Origin: Umezawaea tangerina
Lineage (GTDB): Bacteria > Actinomycetota > Actinomycetes > Mycobacteriales > Pseudonocardiaceae
Length of the DNA: 64,000 nt
Assembly: GCF_003002815.1 (NCBI RefSeq)
Contig: NZ_PVTF01000003.1
Coordinates: 682,001-746,000, forward strand
Direction of reading: 5' to 3'
Shown here: positions 9,350 through 18,167 of the stretch, piece by piece
Layout: every line of letters begins with the position of its first letter
How positions within the stretch are numbered: the stretch's first letter is position 1
Program-made: the position numbers and the translations under genes
Notes under the pieces: generated by a model
Seen by the model: the letters and a program-made list of their open reading frames with translations, nothing else
What the model was told of the DNA's origin: nothing
The model's database searches: none

Positions 9350-10208
9350 GACGCAGGGTGGTCCGCGCCTGGCCGACCTCAACCCGCTGCCCCCAGCCCA
9401 GCCGCACCGAGTCCTGCTCGATGCCGTCGCCGAACACCACCAGCCCGTCCGACTCCACGTCGATGACGAGCGGCGAGTCCGTCAGCGACCCCTCGGTGTG
9501 CTCGACGCCGGTACCGGGCGACGGCCACGCCTCCCGCACGAACCACGCCAGCCGCCGCTCGGTCGGGGTGGGCAGCACGACCGTGCTGCCGCGCTCCCGC
9601 CACACCGACCCGCACCACCCGGTCGCCCCGGTCCCGGTGCCGACCAGCACCCCGGACGACGCCTGCCGCTCCAGGCCCGCGATCCGGTAGCGCGCGGTCT
9701 GGTGGCCGGGGTGGCCGATGTAGACCTCGTTCAACGCCAGCAACCTCTGCCCGTCGTCGGACACGGCCTCGACCATCGTGCGCTCCTCGGCCACCGCGGT
9801 CCCGTCCGCGACCGCCCGCAGCAGCCGTGCCGCGGCGGCGGGCGCGTGCCGGGCCAGCACGCCGCCGGGTGCGGGGTTCACGCCGATCACCGGCTGCCCG
9901 TCGAGGTACTTGGCCACGTTCGCCACCAGTCCGTCCTGGCCGACGACGACCACGACGTCCTCCGGCGCGAACAGGAACCGGGCCAGGTCGTCGCGCTCCA
10001 CGGAGCCGCGCCGCCAGTCCAGCGGGATCGCCGCCGCCACGGTCGCGAGCGCGGCCTGGTCGGCCGCGTCGCGCCGCGTCACCTCGTCGAGCGTGCGGCC
10101 GCGGGTGCCCAGGAAGAAGTCGACCTGCCCGCGGGTCCCGTGGTGGGCCAGCAGGTCCGCGAGCTCGGTCCGCCGGTGCACCACGACGATCCGCGGCGGC
10201 AGGCTCAC
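9339..10208 (-). CDS. NAD-kinase-like protein
   Basis: 289 residues from GTG 10208, which overlaps the stop of the SPFH gene by 4 nt (GTGA), so the two are translationally coupled. VVVVGQDGLVANVAKYL corresponds to the GGDG loop of NAD/diacylglycerol kinases, with the first glycines altered (VGQDG). LNEVYIGHPG matches the NE substrate region, and VGTGTGATGW resembles the glycine-rich TGSTAY segment. These place it in the ATP-NAD kinase-like superfamily, but divergence at the phosphate-binding loop leaves activity open. Its partnership with a band-7 protein and a divergent NrtR-like Nudix regulator points to a pyridine-nucleotide function. Confidence 0.7.
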   Translation of the reverse strand: MSLPPRIVVVHRRTELADLLAHHGTRGQVDFFLGTRGRTLDEVTRRDAADQAALATVAAAIPLDWRRGSVERDDLARFLFAPEDVVVVVGQDGLVANVAKYLDGQPVIGVNPAPGGVLARHAPAAAARLLRAVADGTAVAEERTMVEAVSDDGQRLLALNEVYIGHPGHQTARYRIAGLERQASSGVLVGTGTGATGWCGSVWRERGSTVVLPTPTERRLAWFVREAWPSPGTGVEHTEGSLTDSPLVIDVESDGLVVFGDGIEQDSVRLGWGQRVEVGQARTTLRLVN

Positions 10209-11167
10209 TTCGCGCCCAGCTTCGCGAGCAGCGGCACCAGCATGTCCGGCGTGACCACCAGGCTGTCGATCTTCGGCAGGTGGCCCGCGAGCTCCTTGAG
10301 CGCCAAGCCCTGCAGCACGGCGGCGGGCACGTCCCGGTAGGCGGCGAGGTGCGCCGCCTCGGCCGCGGCACGGGCCTCGCCCAGCTCCCGCACCGAGTTC
10401 GCCTTGGCCTCGGTCTCGATCGCCGACGCCGCCGCGGCGTCCTCGGCCTGCCGCTTCGCGTTCGTGCCGCGCTGCACGACCAGCTGCTCCTCCCGCTTCG
10501 CCAGCTCGATCTGGTTCTGCAGCTCGTTCTCGCCGATCGCCCGCTCCCGCTCGACGGCGCGCGCCCGCCGCTCGTAGGTCGCCCGGTCCGCCTCCTGCTG
10601 CACCTGCTCGCGCGCGGTCGTCCGCAGTGCCTTCTCCATCTCCGGTTCCGGCCGGATCGCCACGACCCGCACGTCCACGACCGTGATCCCGGTCTGCGCC
10701 GACCGGCCGTCCCCGCCGAGGCCCTCGCCGACCCGGTCGCGCACCGCGCGCACGCCGTCCACCAGGGCGTCGGCCAGCGGCGACCGCGCCAGCACGTCCA
10801 GCGCGTGCTGCTGCGCGCTCTCGGTCAGCAGCCCGGCGATCTGCGCCAACGGGTCCCCGCGCCACGAGCCGGTGCCGGGGTCGATCGAGAAGTCGACGCG
10901 AGCGGCCGCCAGCGCCGGGTCGGCGACCCGGTAGGTGAGGGTCATCTGCACCGTCACGTCCTGGAAGTCGGCCGTGCGCGCGTGGAACAGCATCGGCAGC
11001 TCCCGGTCGTCGACCGGCACCTCCGACAGCACCGCGCTGCGCGGCCGGAACCAGAACGACAGCCCCGTCCCGTCGTGCACGACCTTGCCGTGCTTCACGT
11101 GCCGGACGTGCACGGTCGGGGTCCCCCGCAGGTGCTTCAGGCCGGGGTAGCCGGTGATGTCAGCCAT
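10205..11167 (-). CDS. SPFH/band 7 domain protein
   Basis: Stomatin/prohibitin-like protein of 320 residues. It opens without a transmembrane segment (MADITGYPGLKHLRG). The SPFH domain occupies roughly residues 20-200. A charged helical stretch rich in Glu/Arg/Ala (about 195-265, for example EREEQL-type repeats) looks like a coiled coil. The C-terminus is a short hydrophobic-amphipathic segment. The start ATG has a strong GGAAGGAGC Shine-Dalgarno. It probably forms oligomers at the membrane that scaffold partners. Downstream it overlaps the NAD-kinase-like gene; upstream it shares a promoter region with an NrtR-like regulator. Confidence 0.85.
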   Translation of the reverse strand: MADITGYPGLKHLRGTPTVHVRHVKHGKVVHDGTGLSFWFRPRSAVLSEVPVDDRELPMLFHARTADFQDVTVQMTLTYRVADPALAAARVDFSIDPGTGSWRGDPLAQIAGLLTESAQQHALDVLARSPLADALVDGVRAVRDRVGEGLGGDGRSAQTGITVVDVRVVAIRPEPEMEKALRTTAREQVQQEADRATYERRARAVERERAIGENELQNQIELAKREEQLVVQRGTNAKRQAEDAAAASAIETEAKANSVRELGEARAAAEAAHLAAYRDVPAAVLQGLALKELAGHLPKIDSLVVTPDMLVPLLAKLGAK

Positions 11168-11191
11168 GGTGCTGCTCCTTCCGAGTGGTTT

Positions 11192-11242
11192 TCGTCGGGT
11201 TGACGATATGTGCGCCGAGCGTTCTCGTCAACCTGACGATAT
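11192..11242. promoter_or_regulatory. paired operators between SPFH and Nudix regulator
   Basis: Two copies of TCGTC-N5-GACGATAT (11192-11209 and 11225-11242), exactly 33 bp apart. The second contains the perfect palindrome TCGTCA-ACC-TGACGA. Copy 2 overlaps the forward -10 TATGAT (11240-11245), 6 nt before the regulator ATG. The reverse promoter (TTGACG 11231-11226, 17 bp, TATCGT 11208-11203) for the SPFH gene is built from the same sites. One factor could therefore silence both directions. Confidence 0.7.
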
Positions 11243-11251
11243 GATCCTCGC

Positions 11252-11929
11252 ATGGAGCGCTACCCGATTTTCGCGGTGACCGCGGACCTGGTCGTCCTGA
11301 CGATCAGGGACGACCGGCTGTGCGCGCTGGTGGTGCGGCGCGGGGAGGCGCCGTTCCAGGGCGAGTGGGCGCTGCCGGGCGGGTTCGTGCGGCCGGACGA
11401 GGACCTGGACCGGGCGGCGGCGCGGGAGCTGGAGGAGGAGACCGGGCTGGCCGTGGGGACCGTCCACCTGGAACAGCTGCGCAGCTACGGGGCGCCCGCC
11501 CGCGACCCGCGGCAGCGGGTGGTGACGGTGGCCTACCTGGCCTTGGCGCCGGACCTGCCGACGCCGAAGGCGGGGACGGACGCGGCCGACGCCCGGTGGG
11601 TGCCGGTGGAACGCGCGCGGTCACTCGCGTTCGACCACGACGCGATCCTGGCCGACGGGGTGGAACGGGCGCGGGCGAAGCTGGAGTACACGCCGCTGGC
11701 GACCGCGTTCTGCGCGGAGGAGTTCACGGTGGCGGAGCTGCGGCGGGTCTACGAGCTGGTGTGGGGGGCGGAGCTGGACCCGCGGAACTTCCACCGCAAG
11801 GTGACCGGGGCGGCGAACCTGCTGGTGCCGACGGGCAGCACGACCACCCGTGACGGCGGACGCCCGGCGCAGCTGTTCCGGCGGGGCACGGCGACGACGC
11901 TGCACCCGCCCATGCCGAGGACCGCCTGA
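11252..11929 (+). CDS. NrtR-like Nudix transcriptional regulator
   Basis: 225 residues. The N-terminal Nudix domain (about 1-145) contains a near-complete Nudix box: GGFVRPDEDLDRAAARELEE followed by ETG. The C-terminal part (about 150-205, with FTVAELRRVYELVWG and DPRNFHRKV) is the winged-helix region of NrtR proteins, which sense ADP-ribose and repress NAD-metabolism genes. The gene appears leaderless (TATGAT, 6 nt, ATG). It is divergent from the SPFH and NAD-kinase-like pair, separated by paired operators that it probably binds. Confidence 0.85.
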   Translation: MERYPIFAVTADLVVLTIRDDRLCALVVRRGEAPFQGEWALPGGFVRPDEDLDRAAARELEEETGLAVGTVHLEQLRSYGAPARDPRQRVVTVAYLALAPDLPTPKAGTDAADARWVPVERARSLAFDHDAILADGVERARAKLEYTPLATAFCAEEFTVAELRRVYELVWGAELDPRNFHRKVTGAANLLVPTGSTTTRDGGRPAQLFRRGTATTLHPPMPRTA

Positions 11930-11971
11930 GCCGCACGCCTCAGCGGAGGACCGGCCGTGGGAGGACGAGGG

Positions 11972-13009
11972 CTAGTCGAGCGGCACGACCTGCCGCGTCC
12001 GAGCCGAGAGCGCCGCCGCCTCGATCACCTCCAGGCCGATCACCGCGTCCCGCGCGTCCACCGGCGGCGCGTCGCCGTGCAGCACGGCCTTGGCCACGCC
12101 CGCGTAGAACAGCTGGTAGGCGCCCGGCTCGGTGCGCACCGGCGACGACTCGGTGCCCGCCCGCAGCTCGCCCCAGGCGGACTCGGGCTCCTCGCCCCAG
12201 CCGTCGCCTCCCGGCGCGGTCCCGGCCTTGAGCAGCTCCTCCTGCGGGTCCATCCCGTGCTTCACGTAGGCGGCCTTGTCGCCGAGCACCCGGAACCGCG
12301 GTCCGAGGTCGGCGACCAGGGCGCCCGCGTGCAGGTGCGACCGGGTGCCGTCGCGGTGGGTCAGCGACAGGAAGGCGTCGTCCTCGGCCTGGGCGCCGTC
12401 GCGCAGGGTCGCGATCTCCGCGTAGACGTCCACCGGCCGTCCGAAGAGGGCGATGGCCTGGTCGACCAGGTGGCTGCCGAGGTCGTAGACGACGCTGCCG
12501 AGGTCGGCGGGGTCGCCGGACTCCTTCCAGGTGGCCTTGGGTCGCGGGCGCCAGCGTTCGAAGCGGGACTCGAAGCGGTGCACGGCGCCGAGCGCCCCGT
12601 CGGCCAGCAGCTTCTGGACGGTGCGGAAGTCGCCGTCCCAGCGCCGGTTGTGGAACGGGACGAGCACGAGGCCCCGCGCGGCCGCGAGGTCCACCAGGTC
12701 GCGCGCCTCGGCGGCCGTGCCGGAGAACGGCTTGTCGACCACGACGTGCAGACCGTGCTCCACAGCGGACCTGGCGTGGGCGTGGTGGAAGCGGTTGGGC
12801 GTGGTGACGACGGCGAGGTCGTAGTCGCGGGACCACACGTCGTCGACTGAGGAGAGGATCTCGGCCTCGGGGTAGCGGGCGCGCACCTCGGCCTGGCGGT
12901 CGGGGTTGCCGGTCACGACGGCGCTCAGCTCGAGTCCGGGTGTCGTGTGGACGAACGGCGCGTGGAAGGCCGAGCCGCCGAGGCCGTAGCCGATCAGTGC
13001 GGTGCGCAT
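11972..13009 (-). CDS. Gfo/Idh/MocA family oxidoreductase
   Basis: NAD(P)-dependent sugar/inositol-type dehydrogenase of 345 residues. The N-terminal Rossmann motif is ALIGYGLGGSAFHAPF. VVDKPFSGTAAEARDL carries the conserved EKP-like (here DKP) lysine, and FHNRRWDGDF is the typical segment before the C-terminal alpha/beta domain. The start is ATG 13009 because the MRTALIGYG start is exactly at the fold's first strand. It stands alone, convergent with the Nudix gene and divergent from the metY leader. Substrate unknown. Confidence 0.88.
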   Translation of the reverse strand: MRTALIGYGLGGSAFHAPFVHTTPGLELSAVVTGNPDRQAEVRARYPEAEILSSVDDVWSRDYDLAVVTTPNRFHHAHARSAVEHGLHVVVDKPFSGTAAEARDLVDLAAARGLVLVPFHNRRWDGDFRTVQKLLADGALGAVHRFESRFERWRPRPKATWKESGDPADLGSVVYDLGSHLVDQAIALFGRPVDVYAEIATLRDGAQAEDDAFLSLTHRDGTRSHLHAGALVADLGPRFRVLGDKAAYVKHGMDPQEELLKAGTAPGGDGWGEEPESAWGELRAGTESSPVRTEPGAYQLFYAGVAKAVLHGDAPPVDARDAVIGLEVIEAAALSARTRQVVPLD

Positions 13010-13047
13010 GGGACGAACGATAGGCGTCCCACGAGCTGGACGCCCTG

Positions 13048-13075
13048 TTGCAGGATGTGCACACCGCACTAACGT
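13048..13075 (+). promoter_or_regulatory. promoter of metY leader transcript
   Basis: -35 TTGCAG (13048-13053), 16-bp spacer, -10 TAACGT (13070-13075). The leader ATG at 13083 is 7 nt beyond the -10, so the transcript should start on or next to the A of the ATG. Confidence 0.6.
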
Positions 13076-13082
13076 CGCCGAC

Positions 13083-13157
13083 ATGAGCTTGCTCGTGGCA
13101 CGGCGGCACGCGAACCGCGTGCGCGTCACCGGCATGGCCTGTCGCGGCCTCGCCTGA
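13083..13157 (+). CDS. leaderless cysteine-type leader peptide of metY
   Basis: A 24-codon ORF beginning ATG AGC TTG, product MSLLVARRHANRVRV... ending GMACRGLA. It has no room for a Shine-Dalgarno if transcription starts from the promoter just upstream. Met18 and Cys20 near the end suit a peptide that senses charged Met/Cys-tRNA or cysteine supply. Two other 24-residue ORFs in the window share the length, an Arg-rich stretch, one His, and a Cys at His+11. It ends 60 bp before metY. Leaderless cysteine-containing attenuator ORFs are known from mycobacteria; function here is inferred. Confidence 0.65.
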   Translation: MSLLVARRHANRVRVTGMACRGLA

Positions 13158-13217
13158 CCCACCGCGTCGCCACCCTCCTCCACCAGCGTGAAAACCTTTA
13201 CGAAACAGGAGACAGCC

Positions 13218-14519
<1,302 letters not shown>

Positions 14520-14529
14520 CGGCGGAGCC

Positions 14530-15600
14530 GTGACAGCTCAGTCCCCTCGCACCACCGGCGGGTGGCGCGAGGGGGACCCCGTGGGGCGGCGGTCGTGGAT
14601 CGAGCACGACGGGCCGCTCGCCGGGCTGCCGGGGTTCCGGTTGGCCTACGAGACGTGGGGGACGCTGAACGAGGACCGGTCGAACGCGGTGCTGGTGCTG
14701 CACGCGCTGACCGGGGACAGCCACGTGGCCGGGGTGGTCGAGCCGGGACACCCGACACCGGGGTGGTGGGACGCCCTGGTCGGACCGGGCAGGGCGCTGG
14801 ACCCGGCGCACTGGTTCATCGTGGCGCCGAACGTGCTGGGCGGGTGCCAGGGGAGCACCGGGCCGCTGTCACCCGCACCGGACGGGAAGCCGTGGGGCAG
14901 CCGGTTCCCGCTGGTGACCGCCCGCGACCAGGTGGCGGCCGAGGTGGTGCTGGCCGACCGGCTGGGGATCGGCTCGTGGGCAGGCGTGCTGGGCGGGTCG
15001 ATGGGCGGGATGAGAGCGGTCGAGTGGGCGGTGGGGGAACCGGACCGGGTGCGGGCGCTGCTGCTGCTGGCGGTGCCCGCGGCGTCGTCGGCCGAGCAGA
15101 TCGCGCTGGCGTCGGCGCAGATCCACGCCGTTCGGGCGGATCCCCTGCTGGGGTTGGGGATCGCACGGCGGATCGCGCACATCAGCTACCGGACGGAGGT
15201 GGAGTTGGGGGCGCGGTTCGGGAGGCGGGAGCAGGGGGACGGCAGGTTCGCGGTCGAGTCCTATCTGGACCACCACGCGGAGAAGCTGGTGCGGAGGTTC
15301 GACCCGGACAGCTACGTGGTGCTGACGGAGTCGATGAACAGCCACGACGTCGGCCGCGACCGGGGCGGGGTGAAGGCCGCGCTCGGCCGGGTGACCGCGC
15401 GGACGATCGTCGCGGGCATCGACACCGACCGGCTGTTCCCACCGGCCCAGCAGGCGGAGTTGGCCGCGGGCATCACCACCGCGGACGACCTCCGGGTCGT
15501 CACCTCGGAGTACGGGCACGACGCGTTCCTGATCGAGTCGGAGCAGGTCGGCGCGCTCGTCCGCGAACTGCTCCCGACACGGGTGCCCTCCGACGCGTAG
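14530..15600 (+). CDS. metX: homoserine O-acetyltransferase
   Basis: Alpha/beta-hydrolase-fold acetyltransferase that activates homoserine with acetyl-CoA for MetY. It has 356 residues and a GTG start 10 bp after metY. The catalytic triad is Ser157 (GGSMGGMRAVEW), Asp300 (DTDRLFPP) and His330 (EYGHDAFL). The length and motifs fit acetyl- rather than succinyltransferases, consistent with MetY next door. Its last codons form the left arm of the operon terminator. Confidence 0.95.
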   Translation: MTAQSPRTTGGWREGDPVGRRSWIEHDGPLAGLPGFRLAYETWGTLNEDRSNAVLVLHALTGDSHVAGVVEPGHPTPGWWDALVGPGRALDPAHWFIVAPNVLGGCQGSTGPLSPAPDGKPWGSRFPLVTARDQVAAEVVLADRLGIGSWAGVLGGSMGGMRAVEWAVGEPDRVRALLLLAVPAASSAEQIALASAQIHAVRADPLLGLGIARRIAHISYRTEVELGARFGRREQGDGRFAVESYLDHHAEKLVRRFDPDSYVVLTESMNSHDVGRDRGGVKAALGRVTARTIVAGIDTDRLFPPAQQAELAAGITTADDLRVVTSEYGHDAFLIESEQVGALVRELLPTRVPSDA

Positions 15601-15614
15601 GTCGGAGGGCACCC
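15581..15614 (+). terminator. metYX terminator spanning the stop codon
   Basis: A perfect 14-bp stem GGGTGCCCTCCGAC / GTCGGAGGGCACCC with a 6-nt loop that contains the metX TAG stop. No long U tract follows, as is usual in actinomycetes. It may also stop the convergent chitinase transcript. Confidence 0.75.
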
Positions 15615-15657
15615 GGTTTCCTCGCCGGGACGCCTTCGGGGGCGCCTGGCGGAGGGC

Positions 15658-17229
15658 TCAGAAGCCCGCGGTGATGCGGGTGAACTCCCAGTCGGTCTGG
15701 ACGATGCCGCTGCAGGAGGCGCTCAGCTCGCTGCCGCCGCCGGGGCAGGTGCGGTCGCGGTTGACGGACCAGAACGCGAGCCTGCCCAGGCCGTTGGACT
15801 TGGACCAGGCGGTGATGTTGGACCAGGCGGCGGTGGTCGTCGTCTCCCGCTGGTCGGACACGCCGTTCATGCCGGAGATGCCCACGTGGGAGAAGGCGGT
15901 GGCGTCGGACCAGCCGAAGGTGGTCTTGAGCTTGTTCTTGAGTCCGGTGGCGGCGTTGACGGTGTCGGTCTCGATGTTCGAGCTGCCGAAGTCGAACGGC
16001 ATGATGGTGAAGATGTCGATGTTGGCGTCCAGGGCCTTGGCGCGGTCGATCAGCCTGCCGCCGTAGTAGTTCGGGCCGGTGGTGGTGGTGCCGAACGTGA
16101 CGATGGTCTGGATGCCGGGGTTGTTCTGCTTGACGATCTTCAGGGCCGTCAGGATGCGGTCCTGGACGGTCTCGTTCTCGAACTCGTCGGAGTTCTCGAT
16201 GTCGATGTCGATCGCCTTGAGGCCGTAGGCGTTGATGACCTGCTGGTAGGCGCCCGCGAGGGCTTCTGGGGTGGAGCAGTTGGGGCCGAGCTTGTTGCCG
16301 CTCCAGCCGCCGAACGAGGGGACGATGTCGCCGCCGTTGGCGCGGATCTCGGCGATGGCGGCGGCGTCGGTGCTGCCGGACAGCGGGCGGCTGCCGTCCC
16401 AGGCGGGGTTGCAGCCGCCGGAGGACAGGATGAAGGCCATGGTGAACCACTTGACGCCGGTGTCGCGCATGACCGCGGCCGGGCTGGGCGGGCTGCCCCA
16501 GCCCATGTAGAGGTACGGGGCGGCGGACTTCGAGCCGGTGCCGGGATCGGTGCCGCCGGGCTGGGTGGTGGCGGTGACCTGGTTGCTGGCGCCCGAGGTG
16601 TTGCCCGCGGCGTCGCGGGCCTTGACGGTGAACGTGTACGAGGTGCCGCCGGTCAGGCCGGAGACCGTGGCGGAGGTGCCGGACGTGGACGTGGCGACGG
16701 AACCGTCGCGGTAGACGTCGTAGCCGGTCACGCCGACGTTGTCGGTCGACGCGGTCCAGCTCAGGGACACCGAGCTCTTGGTGGTGCCGGTCGAGCGGAG
16801 ACCGGACGGGGTGCTGGGGGCGGTCGTGTCGCCGCCGCCACCGCCGGTGCAGGGACCGCCGTTGACGGTGCAGTTGGCCGGGCCGCCGGAACCGGAGCCG
16901 ACGACGCCGAACGAAGCGGATGCGCCGACACCGACGTCGCCGTTGTAGCTCTTGTTCACCGCGACGTAGTGGTCACCGGATCGGGTGAGGGTCGCGTCCC
17001 AGGCGCTGCCGATCGCGGTGCCGGAAGGCAGGTCGAACTCGACGCGCCAGCTCGTGAGGGCGCTGGAGCCGCCGTTGGCGACGGTGAACCGGCCCTCGAA
17101 TCCGGACCCCCAGTCGCTGGTCTTGACGAACGTCGCGGTCACGCCCGCGGCGGCCGAGGCGGAAGGGGACGTGACGGCGGCGAGTGCCAGTGTGCTCGCT
17201 GTCAGCAGGGCGCCGAAGCGGAGTCTCAT
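15658..17229 (-). CDS. secreted modular chitinase (CBM2-FnIII-GH18)
   Basis: 523-residue exported enzyme that hydrolyses chitin. Signal peptide 1-27 ends ASA. A cellulose/chitin-binding CBM2-like domain (about 28-120, with two conserved Trp) follows. After a Gly-rich linker comes a fibronectin type III domain (about 138-225, DNVGVTGYDVYRDG). The GH18 catalytic domain runs from about 235 to the end. Its active-site strand KAIDIDIENSDEF has the DxDxE pattern with Glu345 as the acid/base. ATG has CAGGGAG upstream. A DasR-like box lies in the promoter, so GlcNAc-responsive repression is probable. Confidence 0.93.
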   Translation of the reverse strand: MRLRFGALLTASTLALAAVTSPSASAAAGVTATFVKTSDWGSGFEGRFTVANGGSSALTSWRVEFDLPSGTAIGSAWDATLTRSGDHYVAVNKSYNGDVGVGASASFGVVGSGSGGPANCTVNGGPCTGGGGGDTTAPSTPSGLRSTGTTKSSVSLSWTASTDNVGVTGYDVYRDGSVATSTSGTSATVSGLTGGTSYTFTVKARDAAGNTSGASNQVTATTQPGGTDPGTGSKSAAPYLYMGWGSPPSPAAVMRDTGVKWFTMAFILSSGGCNPAWDGSRPLSGSTDAAAIAEIRANGGDIVPSFGGWSGNKLGPNCSTPEALAGAYQQVINAYGLKAIDIDIENSDEFENETVQDRILTALKIVKQNNPGIQTIVTFGTTTTGPNYYGGRLIDRAKALDANIDIFTIMPFDFGSSNIETDTVNAATGLKNKLKTTFGWSDATAFSHVGISGMNGVSDQRETTTTAAWSNITAWSKSNGLGRLAFWSVNRDRTCPGGGSELSASCSGIVQTDWEFTRITAGF

Positions 17230-17310
17230 GGTTCTCCCTGGAGGGGATGGCGGGTGCAGGGGGTGACCGCCCGTTCAGCCTCGGGAAACGTCGGGGCTGG
17301 TCAGAGACGA

Positions 17311-17339
17311 ACGATGGTCTGGACCAAATCCCTTGTCAA
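17311..17339 (-). promoter_or_regulatory. chitinase promoter with DasR-like (dre) box
   Basis: On the reverse strand: -35 TTGACA (17339-17334), 17-bp spacer, -10 CATCGT (17316-17311). The perfect palindrome TGGTCTGGACCA (17315-17326) sits between and over the -10. It differs from the Streptomyces dre core TGGTCTAGACCA at one base. DasR is the GlcNAc-6-phosphate-sensing repressor of chitin genes. Confidence 0.75.
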
Positions 17340-17491
17340 GGCCTGGAACCGGTCGTGACCGCATTCGCGCAGGCCCGACCGGGACAACATCTCCGAGAAC
17401 ACGACCGACTGCCTTGTCCGCATCACGGCGAACAGGTGACCGGGCGGCCTCCAGGTTCCCTGTCAAGGGCTCTGCCAGGCCGAACGCGCTG

Positions 17492-17992
17492 TCACTCCTC
17501 CAGGGAGTCGGTGATCCAGTCCGGGACCTCGAGGTCGCGCGTCTGGCACTCGGCGGCGAGCTTCACCGTCCACCGCAGCGCCTGGAGCACGACCGTCGCC
17601 AGCTCCTGCGGGGCGCCGTTCGTGAGCGCGATCTCGATCTGCTCGGCCGCGGCCTCCTCGTCGCCGTGCACCTCGGCGAGCAGGGTGCGGATCGCCGTGC
17701 GCACCGGCGGGTCCGCGTCGTCGATCGGGACCTCCTGGCCGTCCTCGTCGAAGACCTGCATCTTCACCGGGGTGGCACCGCCCGAGCCGAGCGCGGCGAC
17801 CATGCCGCTGCACTCGGAGAAGAGCAGCAGGACCAGCTCCCTGATCTCCTCGTTGCCCTCGGGAGACCCGCTGAGGTACCCGGTGACCAGGTCGACCGCG
17901 ACAGCGTCCTCCCCGACCTTGGCCGCGGCCAAGGCCTCGCCCGCCACGGCCGTGAGCCGCGACCAGCGATCCGGATCATGCTGCGAGGTCAT
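17492..17992 (-). CDS. conserved acidic protein of unknown function
   Basis: 166 residues, strongly acidic, Ala/Glu/Val-rich, without signal peptide or membrane segment, so probably a soluble cytoplasmic protein. I picked ATG 17992 (MTSQHDPDRWSRLTAVAGEA), which has GGTGGG just upstream; upstream in-frame sequence is Pro-rich and unlike the rest. It has helical character with a short strand-like segment PVKMQVFDEDGQEVPI in the middle. I do not recognise the family. It is divergent from a two-component system, which is the only contextual hint. Confidence 0.65.
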   Translation of the reverse strand: MTSQHDPDRWSRLTAVAGEALAAAKVGEDAVAVDLVTGYLSGSPEGNEEIRELVLLLFSECSGMVAALGSGGATPVKMQVFDEDGQEVPIDDADPPVRTAIRTLLAEVHGDEEAAAEQIEIALTNGAPQELATVVLQALRWTVKLAAECQTRDLEVPDWITDSLEE

Positions 17993-18167
17993 CCCACCAT
18001 CTTTCAACACTTCGGCCGCAGGCGTCCGATCGCCCGTCCTCTGCCCACTGCCTACCGGTTGGTGATCGGGTGCCGCAATGGCTTGTGGTGGTCGGGGTGC
18101 GGTGGTACCGGGGTAGGTCACCCCACGGGTGCATGTCCCGCGGACCCGGTCGACCTAGCATCGGCTG

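Noticed and set aside
13188-13217. GTG start of metY ten codons upstream
   Set aside because: The real ribosome binding site AGGAGA would be inside the gene; ATG 13218 fits it.
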